The position numbers were made by a program, and so were the translations under genes. From NCBI GenBank assembly GCA_026785815.1, contig JAJAZH010000254.1, positions 1-7,625 of the forward strand: a stretch of 7,625 nucleotides of DNA, in the 5' to 3' direction. The stretch comes from Ramlibacter sp. Its GTDB lineage: Bacteria > Pseudomonadota > Gammaproteobacteria > Burkholderiales > Burkholderiaceae_C. The notes under the pieces were generated by a model. It ran no database searches. It was not told the origin of the DNA and saw only the letters and a list, made by a program, of their open reading frames with translations. This document shows, one piece after another, positions 1-6,404 of the stretch; the first letter of the stretch is position 1, and each line of letters opens with the position of its first letter.

Positions 1-708
1 CTGGAGCGGATCGAGCAGATCTTCGCCAGCATGGGTTTCGACGTGGCCGACGGTCCCGAGATCGAGACCGACTGGCACAGCTTCACGTCGCTCAACAACC
101 CGCCCAATCATCCGGCGCGGTCGATGCAGGACACCTTCTACGTCGACATGGACGGCGACGACGGCATCCCGTACAACTTGCGTCCGCACACCAGCCCGAT
201 GCAGGTGCGTTACGCCCACCAGCACATCAAGAAGTACGCCGGCCAGGCTGTGTTGCCCGAGATTCGCGTGATCGCGCCGGGCCGCACTTACCGCGTCGAT
301 AGCGACGCCACCCACTCGCCGATGTTCCACCAGTGCGAGGGCCTGTGGCTGGGCGAGAACGTCAGCTTCAAGGACCTGAAGGTGGTCTTCACCGACTTCT
401 GCCGGACCTTTTTCGAGAGCGACGATCTGGCGCTGCGGTTCCGGCCCAGCTTTTTCCCCTTCACCGAGCCGAGCGCCGAGATTGACATCCAGTTCCAGAG
501 CGGGCCGCTGGCCGGCGGCTGGCTGGAAATCGCCGGTTCCGGGCAGGTCCATCCGGCGGTGGTCAGCAACATGGGTCTGGACCCGGAGCGCTACCTCGGT
601 TTCGCTTTCGGCATGGGGGCTGAACGGCTCGCCATGCTGCGCTACGGGGTTAGCGATCTGCGCCTGTTCTTCGAAGGCGACGTCCGTTTCCTCAGCCAGT
701 TCCGTTAA
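1..708 (+). CDS. pheS: Phenylalanine--tRNA ligase alpha subunit, 3' part
   Basis: This is the C-terminal 235 residues of PheS. The reading frame is open from base 1, so the N-terminal part lies outside the window; against the roughly 330-residue family length about 90-115 residues are missing, including the N-terminal coiled coil that contacts tRNA. PheS is the catalytic subunit of the cytoplasmic alpha2beta2 enzyme that charges tRNA-Phe. Class II synthetase signatures are visible (numbered from the first codon): the GPEIETD and HPAR segments, the HTSP segment, motif 2 around HSPMFHQCEG (about 105-114), FRPSFFPFTEPSAE, and motif 3 FAFGMGAER (201-209) with its catalytic Arg, followed by the typical YGVSDLRLFFEGD ending. 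The GSGQVHP segment replaces the GCGMVHP of enterics and, from memory, resembles betaproteobacterial forms. pheT starts 16 bases after the stop. Identification is firm. Confidence 0.97.
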   Translation: MERIEQIFASMGFDVADGPEIETDWHSFTSLNNPPNHPARSMQDTFYVDMDGDDGIPYNLRPHTSPMQVRYAHQHIKKYAGQAVLPEIRVIAPGRTYRVDSDATHSPMFHQCEGLWLGENVSFKDLKVVFTDFCRTFFESDDLALRFRPSFFPFTEPSAEIDIQFQSGPLAGGWLEIAGSGQVHPAVVSNMGLDPERYLGFAFGMGAERLAMLRYGVSDLRLFFEGDVRFLSQFR

Positions 709-724
709 CCGATCCCAGAACGAC

Positions 725-3142
725 ATGCAATTCCCCGAGTCCTGGCTGCGCGAATTCTGCAATCCGCCCCTGACCACCGAGCAGCTGGCCGATACGCTGA
801 CCATGGGTGGGCTGGAGGTGGAAGAGCTGCGGCCGGCGGCGCCACCGTTCACGAACATCGTGGTCGGCGAAATCCTGGACGCGGTCCAGCATCCGAATGC
901 CGATCGCCTGCGCGTGTGCCAGGTCGATGTCGGCAGCGGCAGCTTGTTGAGCATCGTCTGCGGCGCGCCGAATGCGCGGGCCGGCATCAAGGTGCCGTGT
1001 GCCCTGGTCGGCGCCGAACTGCCGCCGGGCGAGGACGGCAAGCCCTTCCTGATCAAGCTGGGCCAGCTGCGCGGCGTCGAGAGCCAGGGCATGCTGTGCT
1101 CGGCCCGCGAACTGCAGTTGAGTGAAGACCATGGTGGCCTGCTCGAACTTGCGGCCGAGGCGCCGATCGGGGCAAATGTGCGCGACGTGCTCAAGCTCGA
1201 CGACGCAATGTTCACGCTCAAGCTCACGCCCAACCTGGCCCATGCACTGAGCGTGTTCGGCGCGGCGCGCGAACTGTCGGCGCTGACCGGCGCCCCGTTG
1301 CGGACGCCGAAGATCGAACCGGTGCCCGCGGCGCACGCGACGGTGTTGCCGGTCAAAGTCAGCGCGCCCGACCTGTGCGGCCGCTTTTCGGGCCGGGTCA
1401 TCCGCAACGTCGATCCTGCAGCGAAGACACCGTCGTGGATGGTGGAGCGGCTGGCGCGTTGCGGGCAACGCAGTGTCACGGCGCTGGTCGACATCTCGAA
1501 CTACGTGATGTTCGAGTATGGCCGGCCCTCCCATATCTTCGACCTCGACCGGATCCAGGGCGGCCTCGACGTGCGCTGGGGCCGCGCCGGCGAGCAGCTC
1601 CAGCTGCTCAACGGATCGACCGTCACGGTGGACGAGCAGGTCGGCGTCATTGCCGACGGGTCACAGGTGGAGTCGCTGGCCGGCATCATGGGCGGCGCTG
1701 CGACCGCCGTCTCTGACGCCACCCGGAACGTCTACGTCGAAGCTGCGTTCTGGTGGCCGGCCGCCATCCAGGGCCGCTCGCGCCGCTTCAATTTCTCGAC
1801 CGATGCCGGCCATCGATTCGAGAGAGGCGTCGATCCCAGCACGACGGTCGAGCAGCTGGAACACATCACCCGCCTGATCGTCGAAATCTGCGGCGGCGAA
1901 GCCGGTCCGGTCGACGACCACCGGATCGGGCTGCCCGAAGCCAAGCCGGTGACGCTGCGGGTCGCGCGCGCCGTCAAGGTGATCGGCATGCCGTTGACAC
2001 AACAGCAGTGTGCCGACGCACTCGGCCGCCTGGGCTTGCACCCGGTGCACGGGCAGGGCACCTTGACTGTGACGCCGCCCTCGTACCGGTTCGACCTGGC
2101 GATCGAGGAGGACCTGATCGAGGAGGTGGTGCGTGTGATCGGTTACGGCGAGTTGCCGACCACGCCGCCGCTGGCGCCGATCGCAGCCCGCCTGCGCCCC
2201 GAGTCGCAACGCAGCCGCTTCGTGCTGCGCCGTCTGCTGGCGTCGCTGGGCTACCGCGAGACCATCAACTTCAGTTTCGTCGACTCCGACTGGGAGCGCG
2301 ACCTCGCCGGCAACGGCGATCCGATCCGCCTGCTCAATCCGATGGCCAGCCAGATGAGCGTGATGCGCTCGTCTCTGCTGGGCTCCTTGCTGCAGGCCTT
2401 GCGCTTCAACCTGGACCGCAAGGCCGAGCGGGTCCGGGTGTTCGAGATCGGGCGGGTCTTCTTTCGGGATGCGGGCGTCGCGACGACCGACACCACGGTG
2501 CGTGGTATTCACCAGCCGATGCGGGTCGCGGGCCTGGCCTATGGCGACGTCGACGGCCTGCAGTGGGGCCGCAAGGGACCAGGGAGTGACTTTTTCGACG
2601 TCAAGGGCGACGTTGAATCCATGCTGGCTCCGGTGCGGGCGCAGTTGGTTGCCGCGGACCATCCCGCGATGCATCCGGGCCGCTGCGCGCGAATCATGAT
2701 CGGCGCCACGGAGGTCGGTTTCATGGGGGAGTTGCATCCACGCTGGCGCCAGCAGTGGGAACTGCCCCAAGCGCCGGTGCTGTTCGAGATCGATCTGGAA
2801 GCCGTGTTGGCGCGGCAGGTCCCGGCCTTCAGCCCGGTGCCGCGGTACCAGCCAGCACAGCGCGACATCGCCGTGATCGTGAAGGACGCGGTCGGTCACG
2901 CGGCGCTGGTCGACGCGATCGAGGCGGCGGACACGGCTGGCCTGTTGCGCGAAAGCCTGCTGTTCGATCTGTACAAGCCCAGGGAGGCCGGCGCCGGTGT
3001 GGCGGCGGACGAGAAAAGCATGGCCGTGCGCTTGACGCTCGGCAGCGCCGACGCCACACTGACTGATGAGCAGATCGACGGTGCCGTGCACGCCGTCATC
3101 GACAGCATTGCCACCCGTGTCGGTGGCCGCCTGAGGGGATGA
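725..3142 (+). CDS. pheT: Phenylalanine--tRNA ligase beta subunit
   Basis: A full-length 805-residue PheT, close to the roughly 795 residues of the E. coli protein. It partners PheS in the alpha2beta2 enzyme, where it binds tRNA and edits mischarged Tyr-tRNA-Phe. Domains in order: N-terminal segment starting MQFPESWLREF; an OB-fold tRNA-binding domain (about 39-150) with HPNADRLRV at 56-64 and a CGAPNA motif; the B3/B4 editing region (about 210-385) containing VTALVDISNYVM; the B5 domain (about 408-478) with D457, D463, E466 and E467 spaced like the Mg2+-binding set of the family; a catalytic-like core; and a C-terminal ferredoxin-fold anticodon-binding (FDX-ACB) domain from about 704 (PVPRYQPAQRDIAVIV). 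The ATG at 725 gives the family's usual N-terminus, although no good Shine-Dalgarno precedes it, suggesting coupling to pheS. The stop lies in the ihfA start region. A longer upstream extension of this frame overlaps pheS and is not real. Confidence 0.97.
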   Translation: MQFPESWLREFCNPPLTTEQLADTLTMGGLEVEELRPAAPPFTNIVVGEILDAVQHPNADRLRVCQVDVGSGSLLSIVCGAPNARAGIKVPCALVGAELPPGEDGKPFLIKLGQLRGVESQGMLCSARELQLSEDHGGLLELAAEAPIGANVRDVLKLDDAMFTLKLTPNLAHALSVFGAARELSALTGAPLRTPKIEPVPAAHATVLPVKVSAPDLCGRFSGRVIRNVDPAAKTPSWMVERLARCGQRSVTALVDISNYVMFEYGRPSHIFDLDRIQGGLDVRWGRAGEQLQLLNGSTVTVDEQVGVIADGSQVESLAGIMGGAATAVSDATRNVYVEAAFWWPAAIQGRSRRFNFSTDAGHRFERGVDPSTTVEQLEHITRLIVEICGGEAGPVDDHRIGLPEAKPVTLRVARAVKVIGMPLTQQQCADALGRLGLHPVHGQGTLTVTPPSYRFDLAIEEDLIEEVVRVIGYGELPTTPPLAPIAARLRPESQRSRFVLRRLLASLGYRETINFSFVDSDWERDLAGNGDPIRLLNPMASQMSVMRSSLLGSLLQALRFNLDRKAERVRVFEIGRVFFRDAGVATTDTTVRGIHQPMRVAGLAYGDVDGLQWGRKGPGSDFFDVKGDVESMLAPVRAQLVAADHPAMHPGRCARIMIGATEVGFMGELHPRWRQQWELPQAPVLFEIDLEAVLARQVPAFSPVPRYQPAQRDIAVIVKDAVGHAALVDAIEAADTAGLLRESLLFDLYKPREAGAGVAADEKSMAVRLTLGSADATLTDEQIDGAVHAVIDSIATRVGGRLRG
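3133..3138 (+). promoter_or_regulatory. Shine-Dalgarno site of ihfA inside the end of pheT
   Basis: GAGGGG lies in the last codons of pheT. Its distance to the ATG at 3145 (6 bases) is normal, whereas the ATG at 3139 directly abuts it, so the site favours the later start. Its position makes ihfA translation likely to be coupled to pheT. Confidence 0.6.
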
Positions 3143-3144
3143 AG

Positions 3145-3513
3145 ATGGCGGCGCGGACCCAGAACAACGAAGACGACGCCATCATGGACTTTTCCGTCGA
3201 GAGCCTGGAAACGCCTGCGCTGACCAAAGCGCAGCTGGCGGAACTGCTGTTCGAGCAGATCGGGCTGAACAAGCGCGAATCCAAGGACATGATCGACGCT
3301 TTCTTCGACCTGATCGCCGACAGCCTGGTCGAGGGCCTGGATGTGAAAATATCCGGGTTCGGCAATTTTCAAATCCGGACCAAGGCGCCCCGGCCCGGCC
3401 GCAACCCGCGCACCGGCGAGGCCATCCCGATCGAGGCCCGGCGGGTCGTCACCTTCCATGCCAGCCACAAGCTCAAGGAACAGATCCAGGGCGCGGGCCC
3501 AGCGCCGGCCTGA
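3145..3513 (+). CDS. ihfA: Integration host factor subunit alpha
   Basis: IhfA pairs with IhfB to form IHF, a nucleoid protein that binds specific sites in the minor groove and bends DNA sharply in recombination, replication and sigma-54 transcription. From this start the protein has 122 residues, against about 99 in E. coli. The conserved body begins at ALTKAQLAELLFEQ (25-38), followed by LNKRESKDM, the GFGNF turn (71-75), the DNA-intercalating arm RPGRNPRTGE (83-92, with P88 equivalent to the intercalating proline) and the ARRVVTFHASHKLK end. The first 24 residues are an acidic, poorly ordered leader, a trait recalled from burkholderial IhfA. GAGGGG at 3133-3138 lies 6 bases before this ATG, which decides the start. 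Alternatives are the ATG at 3139, overlapping the pheT stop as ATGA but almost touching the ribosome site, and the ATG at 3184. Placement after pheT matches the pheST-himA operon of other proteobacteria. Confidence 0.95.
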   Translation: MAARTQNNEDDAIMDFSVESLETPALTKAQLAELLFEQIGLNKRESKDMIDAFFDLIADSLVEGLDVKISGFGNFQIRTKAPRPGRNPRTGEAIPIEARRVVTFHASHKLKEQIQGAGPAPA

Positions 3514-3529
3514 CGCCTGAAAAAACATT

Positions 3530-3547
3530 TTCGCCGGCGACGGCGAA
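3530..3547. other. Hairpin with GNRA-type loop after ihfA
   Basis: TTCGCCG and CGGCGAA form a 7-bp perfect stem around a GCGA tetraloop, 17 bases after the ihfA stop. On the + strand no T tract follows, so it is not a convincing intrinsic terminator in the operon's direction; it could act as an mRNA 3'-end stabiliser or a weak terminator. An A run precedes it, so a T-rich stretch follows it on the opposite strand, but no gene reads that way. Confidence 0.35.
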
Positions 3548-3552
3548 TGCGC

Positions 3553-3582
3553 TTGGCATGCCGGGGGCTCTTAGAGTAACCT
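3553..3582 (+). promoter_or_regulatory. Weak candidate promoter of the MerR-type gene
   Basis: TTGGCA at 3553-3558 and TAACCT at 3577-3582 are separated by 18 bases, which places a transcription start near 3589, about 25 bases before the ATG. An alternative -10, TAGAGT at 3572-3577, has no well-spaced -35. The -35 box overlaps the 8-bp palindrome GGCATGCC (3555-3562). The match to the sigma-70 consensus is modest and the call rests mainly on position. Confidence 0.3.
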
Positions 3583-3599
3583 AGCAGCTTTCTCTGCTA
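3582..3599. repeat. Inverted repeat in the merR leader
   Basis: TAGCAG and CTGCTA are perfect inverted arms separated by six pyrimidine-rich bases (CTTTCT). The element lies at the likely transcription start of the downstream gene, so it may be an operator or a 5' hairpin in the transcript. A second dyad, CATTGA-TT-TCAATG at 3603-3616, follows it and contains the ATG start codon. Confidence 0.5.
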
Positions 3600-3613
3600 C
3601 AACATTGATTTCA

Positions 3614-4066
3614 ATGGAGAAAGCACTCCCATCAATACCGGCGAAACGCTACTTCACCATCGGTGAAGTCAGCGACCTGTGCGGCGTCAAGCCACACGTG
3701 CTGCGGTATTGGGAGCAGGAGTTCACCCAGCTGCGGCCGATGAAGAGGCGCGGCAATCGCCGCTATTACCAGCACCACGAGGTGCTGATGATCCGGCGCA
3801 TCCGCGACCTGCTGTACGACCAGGGTTTCACCATCAGCGGTGCCCGCAACAAGCTGCAGGAGCTGGTGCAGGTGGAGCGCGACAAGCGCCGCGCGGGTGA
3901 GGTGATGCTGGAGGGCGTCGAGGTCATCGAGGTCGACGATTCATCGTTCGCCGAGGATTTCGAAGACAGCGCGCCGCTGGAAGAGCGCGAGCTGGTTTCG
4001 CAGAAGCTGTTGCTGGTACGCCGGGAGCTGTTTGAGATCCGTGACCTTCTTTCTGCAACGCACTGA
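3614..4066 (+). CDS. MerR-family transcriptional regulator
   Basis: A 150-residue DNA-binding protein of the MerR family. The winged helix-turn-helix occupies about residues 12-82: YFTIGEVSDLCGVKPHVLRYWE is the recognition helix pair with the family's RYWE signature, KRRGNRRYY (44-52) is the wing, and QGFTISGAR begins the third helix region. The remainder (about 97-150) is strongly acidic and then helical (ELVSQKLLLVRRELFEIRDLL), a likely dimerisation coiled coil. There is no C-terminal effector domain and only one cysteine (C23), so it does not look like a metal or redox sensor of the CueR/SoxR type; its signal is unknown. The ATG at 3614 has no clear ribosome site; a TTG at 3605 in the same frame is an alternative. 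A MerR gene between ihfA and tRNA-Pro is, from memory, a common arrangement in beta- and gammaproteobacteria, so it belongs to the core block. Confidence 0.92.
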   Translation: MEKALPSIPAKRYFTIGEVSDLCGVKPHVLRYWEQEFTQLRPMKRRGNRRYYQHHEVLMIRRIRDLLYDQGFTISGARNKLQELVQVERDKRRAGEVMLEGVEVIEVDDSSFAEDFEDSAPLEERELVSQKLLLVRRELFEIRDLLSATH

Positions 4067-4094
4067 GCCCGCAAGATGAACGCTTGCTACGGGT

Positions 4095-4100
4095 TATAAT
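4095..4100 (+). promoter_or_regulatory. -10 box of the tRNA-Pro promoter
   Basis: A perfect TATAAT lies 11 bases before the tRNA 5' end and is preceded by GGT, a partial extended -10. No good -35 is present at 16-18 bases spacing (CAAGAT at 4072-4077 is poor). No terminator separates it from merR, so readthrough from merR could also contribute to the tRNA transcript. Confidence 0.65.
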
Positions 4101-4111
4101 CGTTGGCTTGT

Positions 4112-4188
4112 CGGCGTGTAGCGCAGCCTGGTAGCGCACTTGCATGGGGTGCAAGGGGTCGCGAGTTCGAATCCCGCCACGCCGACCA
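4112..4188 (+). tRNA. tRNA-Pro (anticodon GGG)
   Basis: A complete 77-base tRNA with encoded CCA. The acceptor stem is CGGCGTG paired with CACGCCG (4178-4184), then discriminator A and CCA at 4186-4188. The D arm has GCGC paired with GCGC. The anticodon stem CTTGC/GCAAG encloses the loop ATGGGGT with anticodon GGG at 4146-4148, which reads CCC and CCU proline codons. The variable loop is five bases. The T arm carries the standard TTCGAAT loop, but its stem GCGAG/CCCGC contains one A-C mismatch (4164 against 4174). The overall sequence resembles the proL type. It ends the core block and is followed at once by its own terminator. Confidence 0.97.
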
Positions 4189-4195
4189 CCATTCG

Positions 4196-4229
4196 AAGGG
4201 TTAGCAGGAATCTCCTGCTAACCCTTTTT
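4196..4229 (+). terminator. Intrinsic terminator after tRNA-Pro
   Basis: A perfect 14-bp stem (4196-4209 with 4213-4226, core GGGTTAGCAGGA / TCCTGCTAACCC) with a three-base loop is followed by a run of five T (4225-4229). It ends the tRNA transcript and insulates the downstream signalling module from the core operon. The stem is preceded by AA opposite the T run, so it may also work partly on the other strand. Confidence 0.93.
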
Positions 4230-4235
4230 GCGTCA

Positions 4236-4265
4236 TTGAGGGTCCGGCTGCCGCCCGCATAAAAT
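4236..4265 (+). promoter_or_regulatory. Candidate sigma-70 promoter of the cyclase-FHA operon
   Basis: TTGAGG (4236-4241) and TAAAAT (4260-4265) are separated by 18 bases and match the consensus boxes at 4/6 and 5/6 positions. The predicted transcription start near 4272 leaves a leader of about 45 bases before the GTG start. It begins just after the tRNA terminator, so it would be the first independent promoter for the downstream module. Confidence 0.5.
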
Positions 4266-4316
4266 CAAGTCGAATGGCAGTTATTCATCTCACTCACTCC
4301 GGACGCTGACTCCATC

Positions 4317-5210
4317 GTGGCCACCGTTGTATTTGCTGATCTGGTTGGTAGCACCGGCATCTTCGAGCGCCTCGGGGACGAGACCGCCGGACGCTTCGTC
4401 ACCCAGCTGACCACGGCGCTGTCCAAGACCTTCGAGCAGCACAACGGACGCGTGGTGAAACTGCTGGGTGACGGGTTGTTCGTCGTGTTCCCGCTCGAGG
4501 CCGACGCCATCGAAGCCTGCATCGCGATCCAGAAGCGGCTGCAGGAAAAACCGGTCCATCCGGGCGGCACCCTGGGCGCGGTGCAGATGCAGATGGGCGT
4601 CGAAGCCGGCGAAGTGGTCGAGATCGCCGGCGACTGTTACGGCGACGCGGTCAACAGCGCCGCCCGCTTGGCCGACCTGGCCGGCGCCGCGCAGATCCTC
4701 ACCACCCAGCGGGTTGCTGATTCGCTGTCGTCGCACCAGCGCGAACAGCTGCGCGGCCTGGGTCCGATGTACCTGCGTGGAAAGTCAGACGCCACCGAGG
4801 TGTACCGGGTCGACTGGCAGGTCGATCGCGACAACGACGCGACGGTCATGGGCGCCTCGATGTTCGCGCCGTCCGGCAAGGGCGGCATGCTGGAACTGGC
4901 CGCCGCCGGCCAGACCGTCCGGCTGGTGCCGCGTGGCGAGAAGCTCACCCTGGGCCGCGCCGCGACGGCGTCGCTCTCGATCAACGACTCGCGCGTGTCG
5001 CGGCGGCATGCGGCGCTCGAAAGGCGTGGCGGCCAGTTCGTCCTGAGTGACGGGTCGAGCTTCGGCACCTGGGTCTACATGGGCAACCAGACCGAACCGG
5101 TGGTGCTGCGCCGCACCGAGTGCTACCTGGTGGGGCACGGCCAGGTCACGCTCGGCTGCGACCGCCACGCCGAGAATGCACCGCTGGTCCTGTTTTCGGT
5201 GACGGGTTGA
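4317..5210 (+). CDS. Class III adenylate cyclase fused to an FHA domain
   Basis: A soluble 297-residue two-domain protein. Residues 1-165 are a class III nucleotidyl cyclase catalytic domain: D8 in VVFADLVGST and D52 in VVKLLGDGLFVVF are the two metal-binding aspartates, K48 and D106 stand where adenine-selecting residues are found, and N113 and R117 in GDAVNSAARL match the transition-state pair. All key residues are present, so ATP-to-cAMP activity is predicted. Residues about 188-285 are an FHA phosphothreonine-binding domain, with GR at 213-214, SRRHA at 228-232 and a SSFGTWV segment in place of the usual STNGTFV. There is no membrane segment or signal peptide. The GTG at 4317 is the only standard start in this frame after the stop at 4260-4262 and leaves just three residues before the first catalytic strand. 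Shine-Dalgarno is weak. tagH follows after 16 bases, and the context suggests control of or by T6SS. cGMP production cannot be excluded. Confidence 0.9.
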   Translation: MATVVFADLVGSTGIFERLGDETAGRFVTQLTTALSKTFEQHNGRVVKLLGDGLFVVFPLEADAIEACIAIQKRLQEKPVHPGGTLGAVQMQMGVEAGEVVEIAGDCYGDAVNSAARLADLAGAAQILTTQRVADSLSSHQREQLRGLGPMYLRGKSDATEVYRVDWQVDRDNDATVMGASMFAPSGKGGMLELAAAGQTVRLVPRGEKLTLGRAATASLSINDSRVSRRHAALERRGGQFVLSDGSSFGTWVYMGNQTEPVVLRRTECYLVGHGQVTLGCDRHAENAPLVLFSVTG

Positions 5211-5226
5211 AGTCAGGTCCCTTCGA

Positions 5227-6345
5227 ATGGCTCTCGAACTCCACATCGCCGGCCCGAACCTCGAACTGACGCAACTGCTGCAAAGCGGCCAGCCGGAGTT
5301 GATCCTCGGTCGCGACATCGATTGCACCATCAGCCTGCCGGATCCGGACCGGGCGGTCTCGCGCCGGCACCTCGCGATCTGGAACGAACAGGACCAGCTG
5401 CACTTTCGGGTGCTGTCGCTGGTGAACGGCATCGACATGCCGTTCGGCTACGCACCTCCGGGCGCCAAGGGCGTGCTGCCGCTGGGCCAGGTCATGCGGA
5501 TCGGCGACTACAGCGTGCAGGTGCGGGCCAGCGCCCCGCAGGCTGCCGAACAGGATCCGTGGGCGGTGTTCGACCGGGGCGAGAACAACGCGGACGCCAC
5601 GCTGCCCCGCGGGGCGCCGGTGTCCGGTTACTCGCAGGACCTCACCACGCCGGCGATCCTGCCGGAGGAAGATCCGTTCGGTGACTGGGGCTTTGAATCG
5701 ACTTTCAGCCCGGGCGCCGGCAGCTTGCCAGCGCCGCTGGGGCCAGGCAACGGCGACCTGCTGGCGTTCTACAAAGGGCTGGGACTCGAGCCCGCCAGCC
5801 TGGGCGCGCAGAGCCCGGCGGAGCTCGAGGGCGCGGGCCGGGCGGTGCGGATTGCGCTCGAGGGCCTGTTCGAGCTGTTCGCAGCGCGGTCGGTGCTGCC
5901 TGCCGGGACGCGGGTCGGGGATGACTCGATGGCTCCGGTCAAGGACAACAACCCGCTCAAGACCCACTGGCCCGACGAGGCCAAGCTGCAGTTCCTGTTC
6001 GGCGGGCGGGCCGCGAGCGTCGGCTTCCTGAGCCCGCAACGGGCGCTGAACGACCTGGTCACCGAACTGCTCACCCATGACGCGGCCGCCGCTGCAGCCA
6101 TGCGGACAACGCTGGAAGGTGCATTGGAGGAGTTCGCGCCGGCTGCCTTGAAGGATCGGCTGCTCGGCGCCGGTAGCAAGCTGTTCGAGGGCGCGCGTGC
6201 CTGGGAGGCCTACACCCGTTTCTACGCGGACAAGGGCCAGGAACTCGAGGGCTGGATCCAGCAGCTGCTCGACCGCTATTACGCCCAGGCCTACTTGCGG
6301 GAAAGCCAGCGTATCAAACGCGAGACAGGGCTGGGCTCCGGGTGA
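5227..6345 (+). CDS. tagH: Type VI secretion system FHA-domain protein, TagH-like
   Basis: A 372-residue protein with the layout of the T6SS FHA proteins called TagH, ImpI, VasC or Fha. Residues 1-100 form an FHA domain: ILGR (26-29), a DCTISLPDPDRAVSRRHL segment with the phosphothreonine-binding SRRH (45-48), and LVNG (65-68) as the SxNG-like turn. Residues about 101-175 are a Pro/Gly/Asp-rich linker with DPW and EEDPF motifs and a DATLP site (T125). Residues about 176-362 match the T6SS-specific helical C-terminal domain: LLAFYKGLGL, NPLK (242-245), GFLSPQRALNDLVTELLTHDAA, a segment ending FAPAALKDRL, ARAWEAYTRFYADK and the ending YYAQAYLRESQR. In the known pathway such a protein binds a kinase-phosphorylated partner and promotes assembly of the secretion machine. 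CAGG at 5214-5217 is a weak ribosome site at a usable distance. It lies 16 bases after the cyclase gene, most likely cotranscribed. Confidence 0.87.
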   Translation: MALELHIAGPNLELTQLLQSGQPELILGRDIDCTISLPDPDRAVSRRHLAIWNEQDQLHFRVLSLVNGIDMPFGYAPPGAKGVLPLGQVMRIGDYSVQVRASAPQAAEQDPWAVFDRGENNADATLPRGAPVSGYSQDLTTPAILPEEDPFGDWGFESTFSPGAGSLPAPLGPGNGDLLAFYKGLGLEPASLGAQSPAELEGAGRAVRIALEGLFELFAARSVLPAGTRVGDDSMAPVKDNNPLKTHWPDEAKLQFLFGGRAASVGFLSPQRALNDLVTELLTHDAAAAAAMRTTLEGALEEFAPAALKDRLLGAGSKLFEGARAWEAYTRFYADKGQELEGWIQQLLDRYYAQAYLRESQRIKRETGLGSG

Positions 6346-6372
6346 CGGGGGTGCGGTAGTGCAGGCTAGAAT
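6342..6372 (+). promoter_or_regulatory. Weak candidate promoter before the kinase gene
   Basis: TAGAAT at 6367-6372 matches five of six -10 positions; GTGACG at 6342-6347 lies 19 bases upstream and overlaps the tagH stop codon. Spacing is long and the -35 is imperfect, so this may only add to transcription from the upstream promoter. The 59-base gap has no terminator. Confidence 0.3.
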
Positions 6373-6404
6373 CGCCTTCTCCCCGCTACCTAGACCTTGT
6401 TGTT

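Noticed and set aside
535..552. GSGQVHP in PheS instead of the enteric GCGMVHP, considered as an active-site change.
   Set aside because: From memory, GxGQVHP forms are usual in betaproteobacterial PheS, so this is lineage variation rather than an odd enzyme.
482..724. Extension of the pheT frame 81 codons upstream into pheS.
   Set aside because: The extension overlaps conserved PheS coding sequence in another frame, is Ser/Arg/Trp-rich, and the ATG at 725 gives the normal PheT N-terminus.
1661..3091. Long open frame of 476 codons on the - strand opposite pheT.
   Set aside because: Its translation is rich in Arg, His, Gln and Ala with no recognisable domain, it lies exactly opposite a highly conserved gene, and long antisense frames are expected in GC-rich DNA.
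3651..3669. Perfect inverted repeat ACTTCACC-ATC-GGTGAAGT near the start of the MerR gene.
   Set aside because: It encodes the conserved YFTIGEV residues, and one 8-bp repeat of this kind is expected by chance in several kilobases, so function is not supported.
5146..6078. Open frame of 310 codons on the - strand opposite tagH.
   Set aside because: Low-complexity Arg/Gln/Pro-rich translation without motifs, opposite a gene with clear FHA and T6SS-specific sequence.
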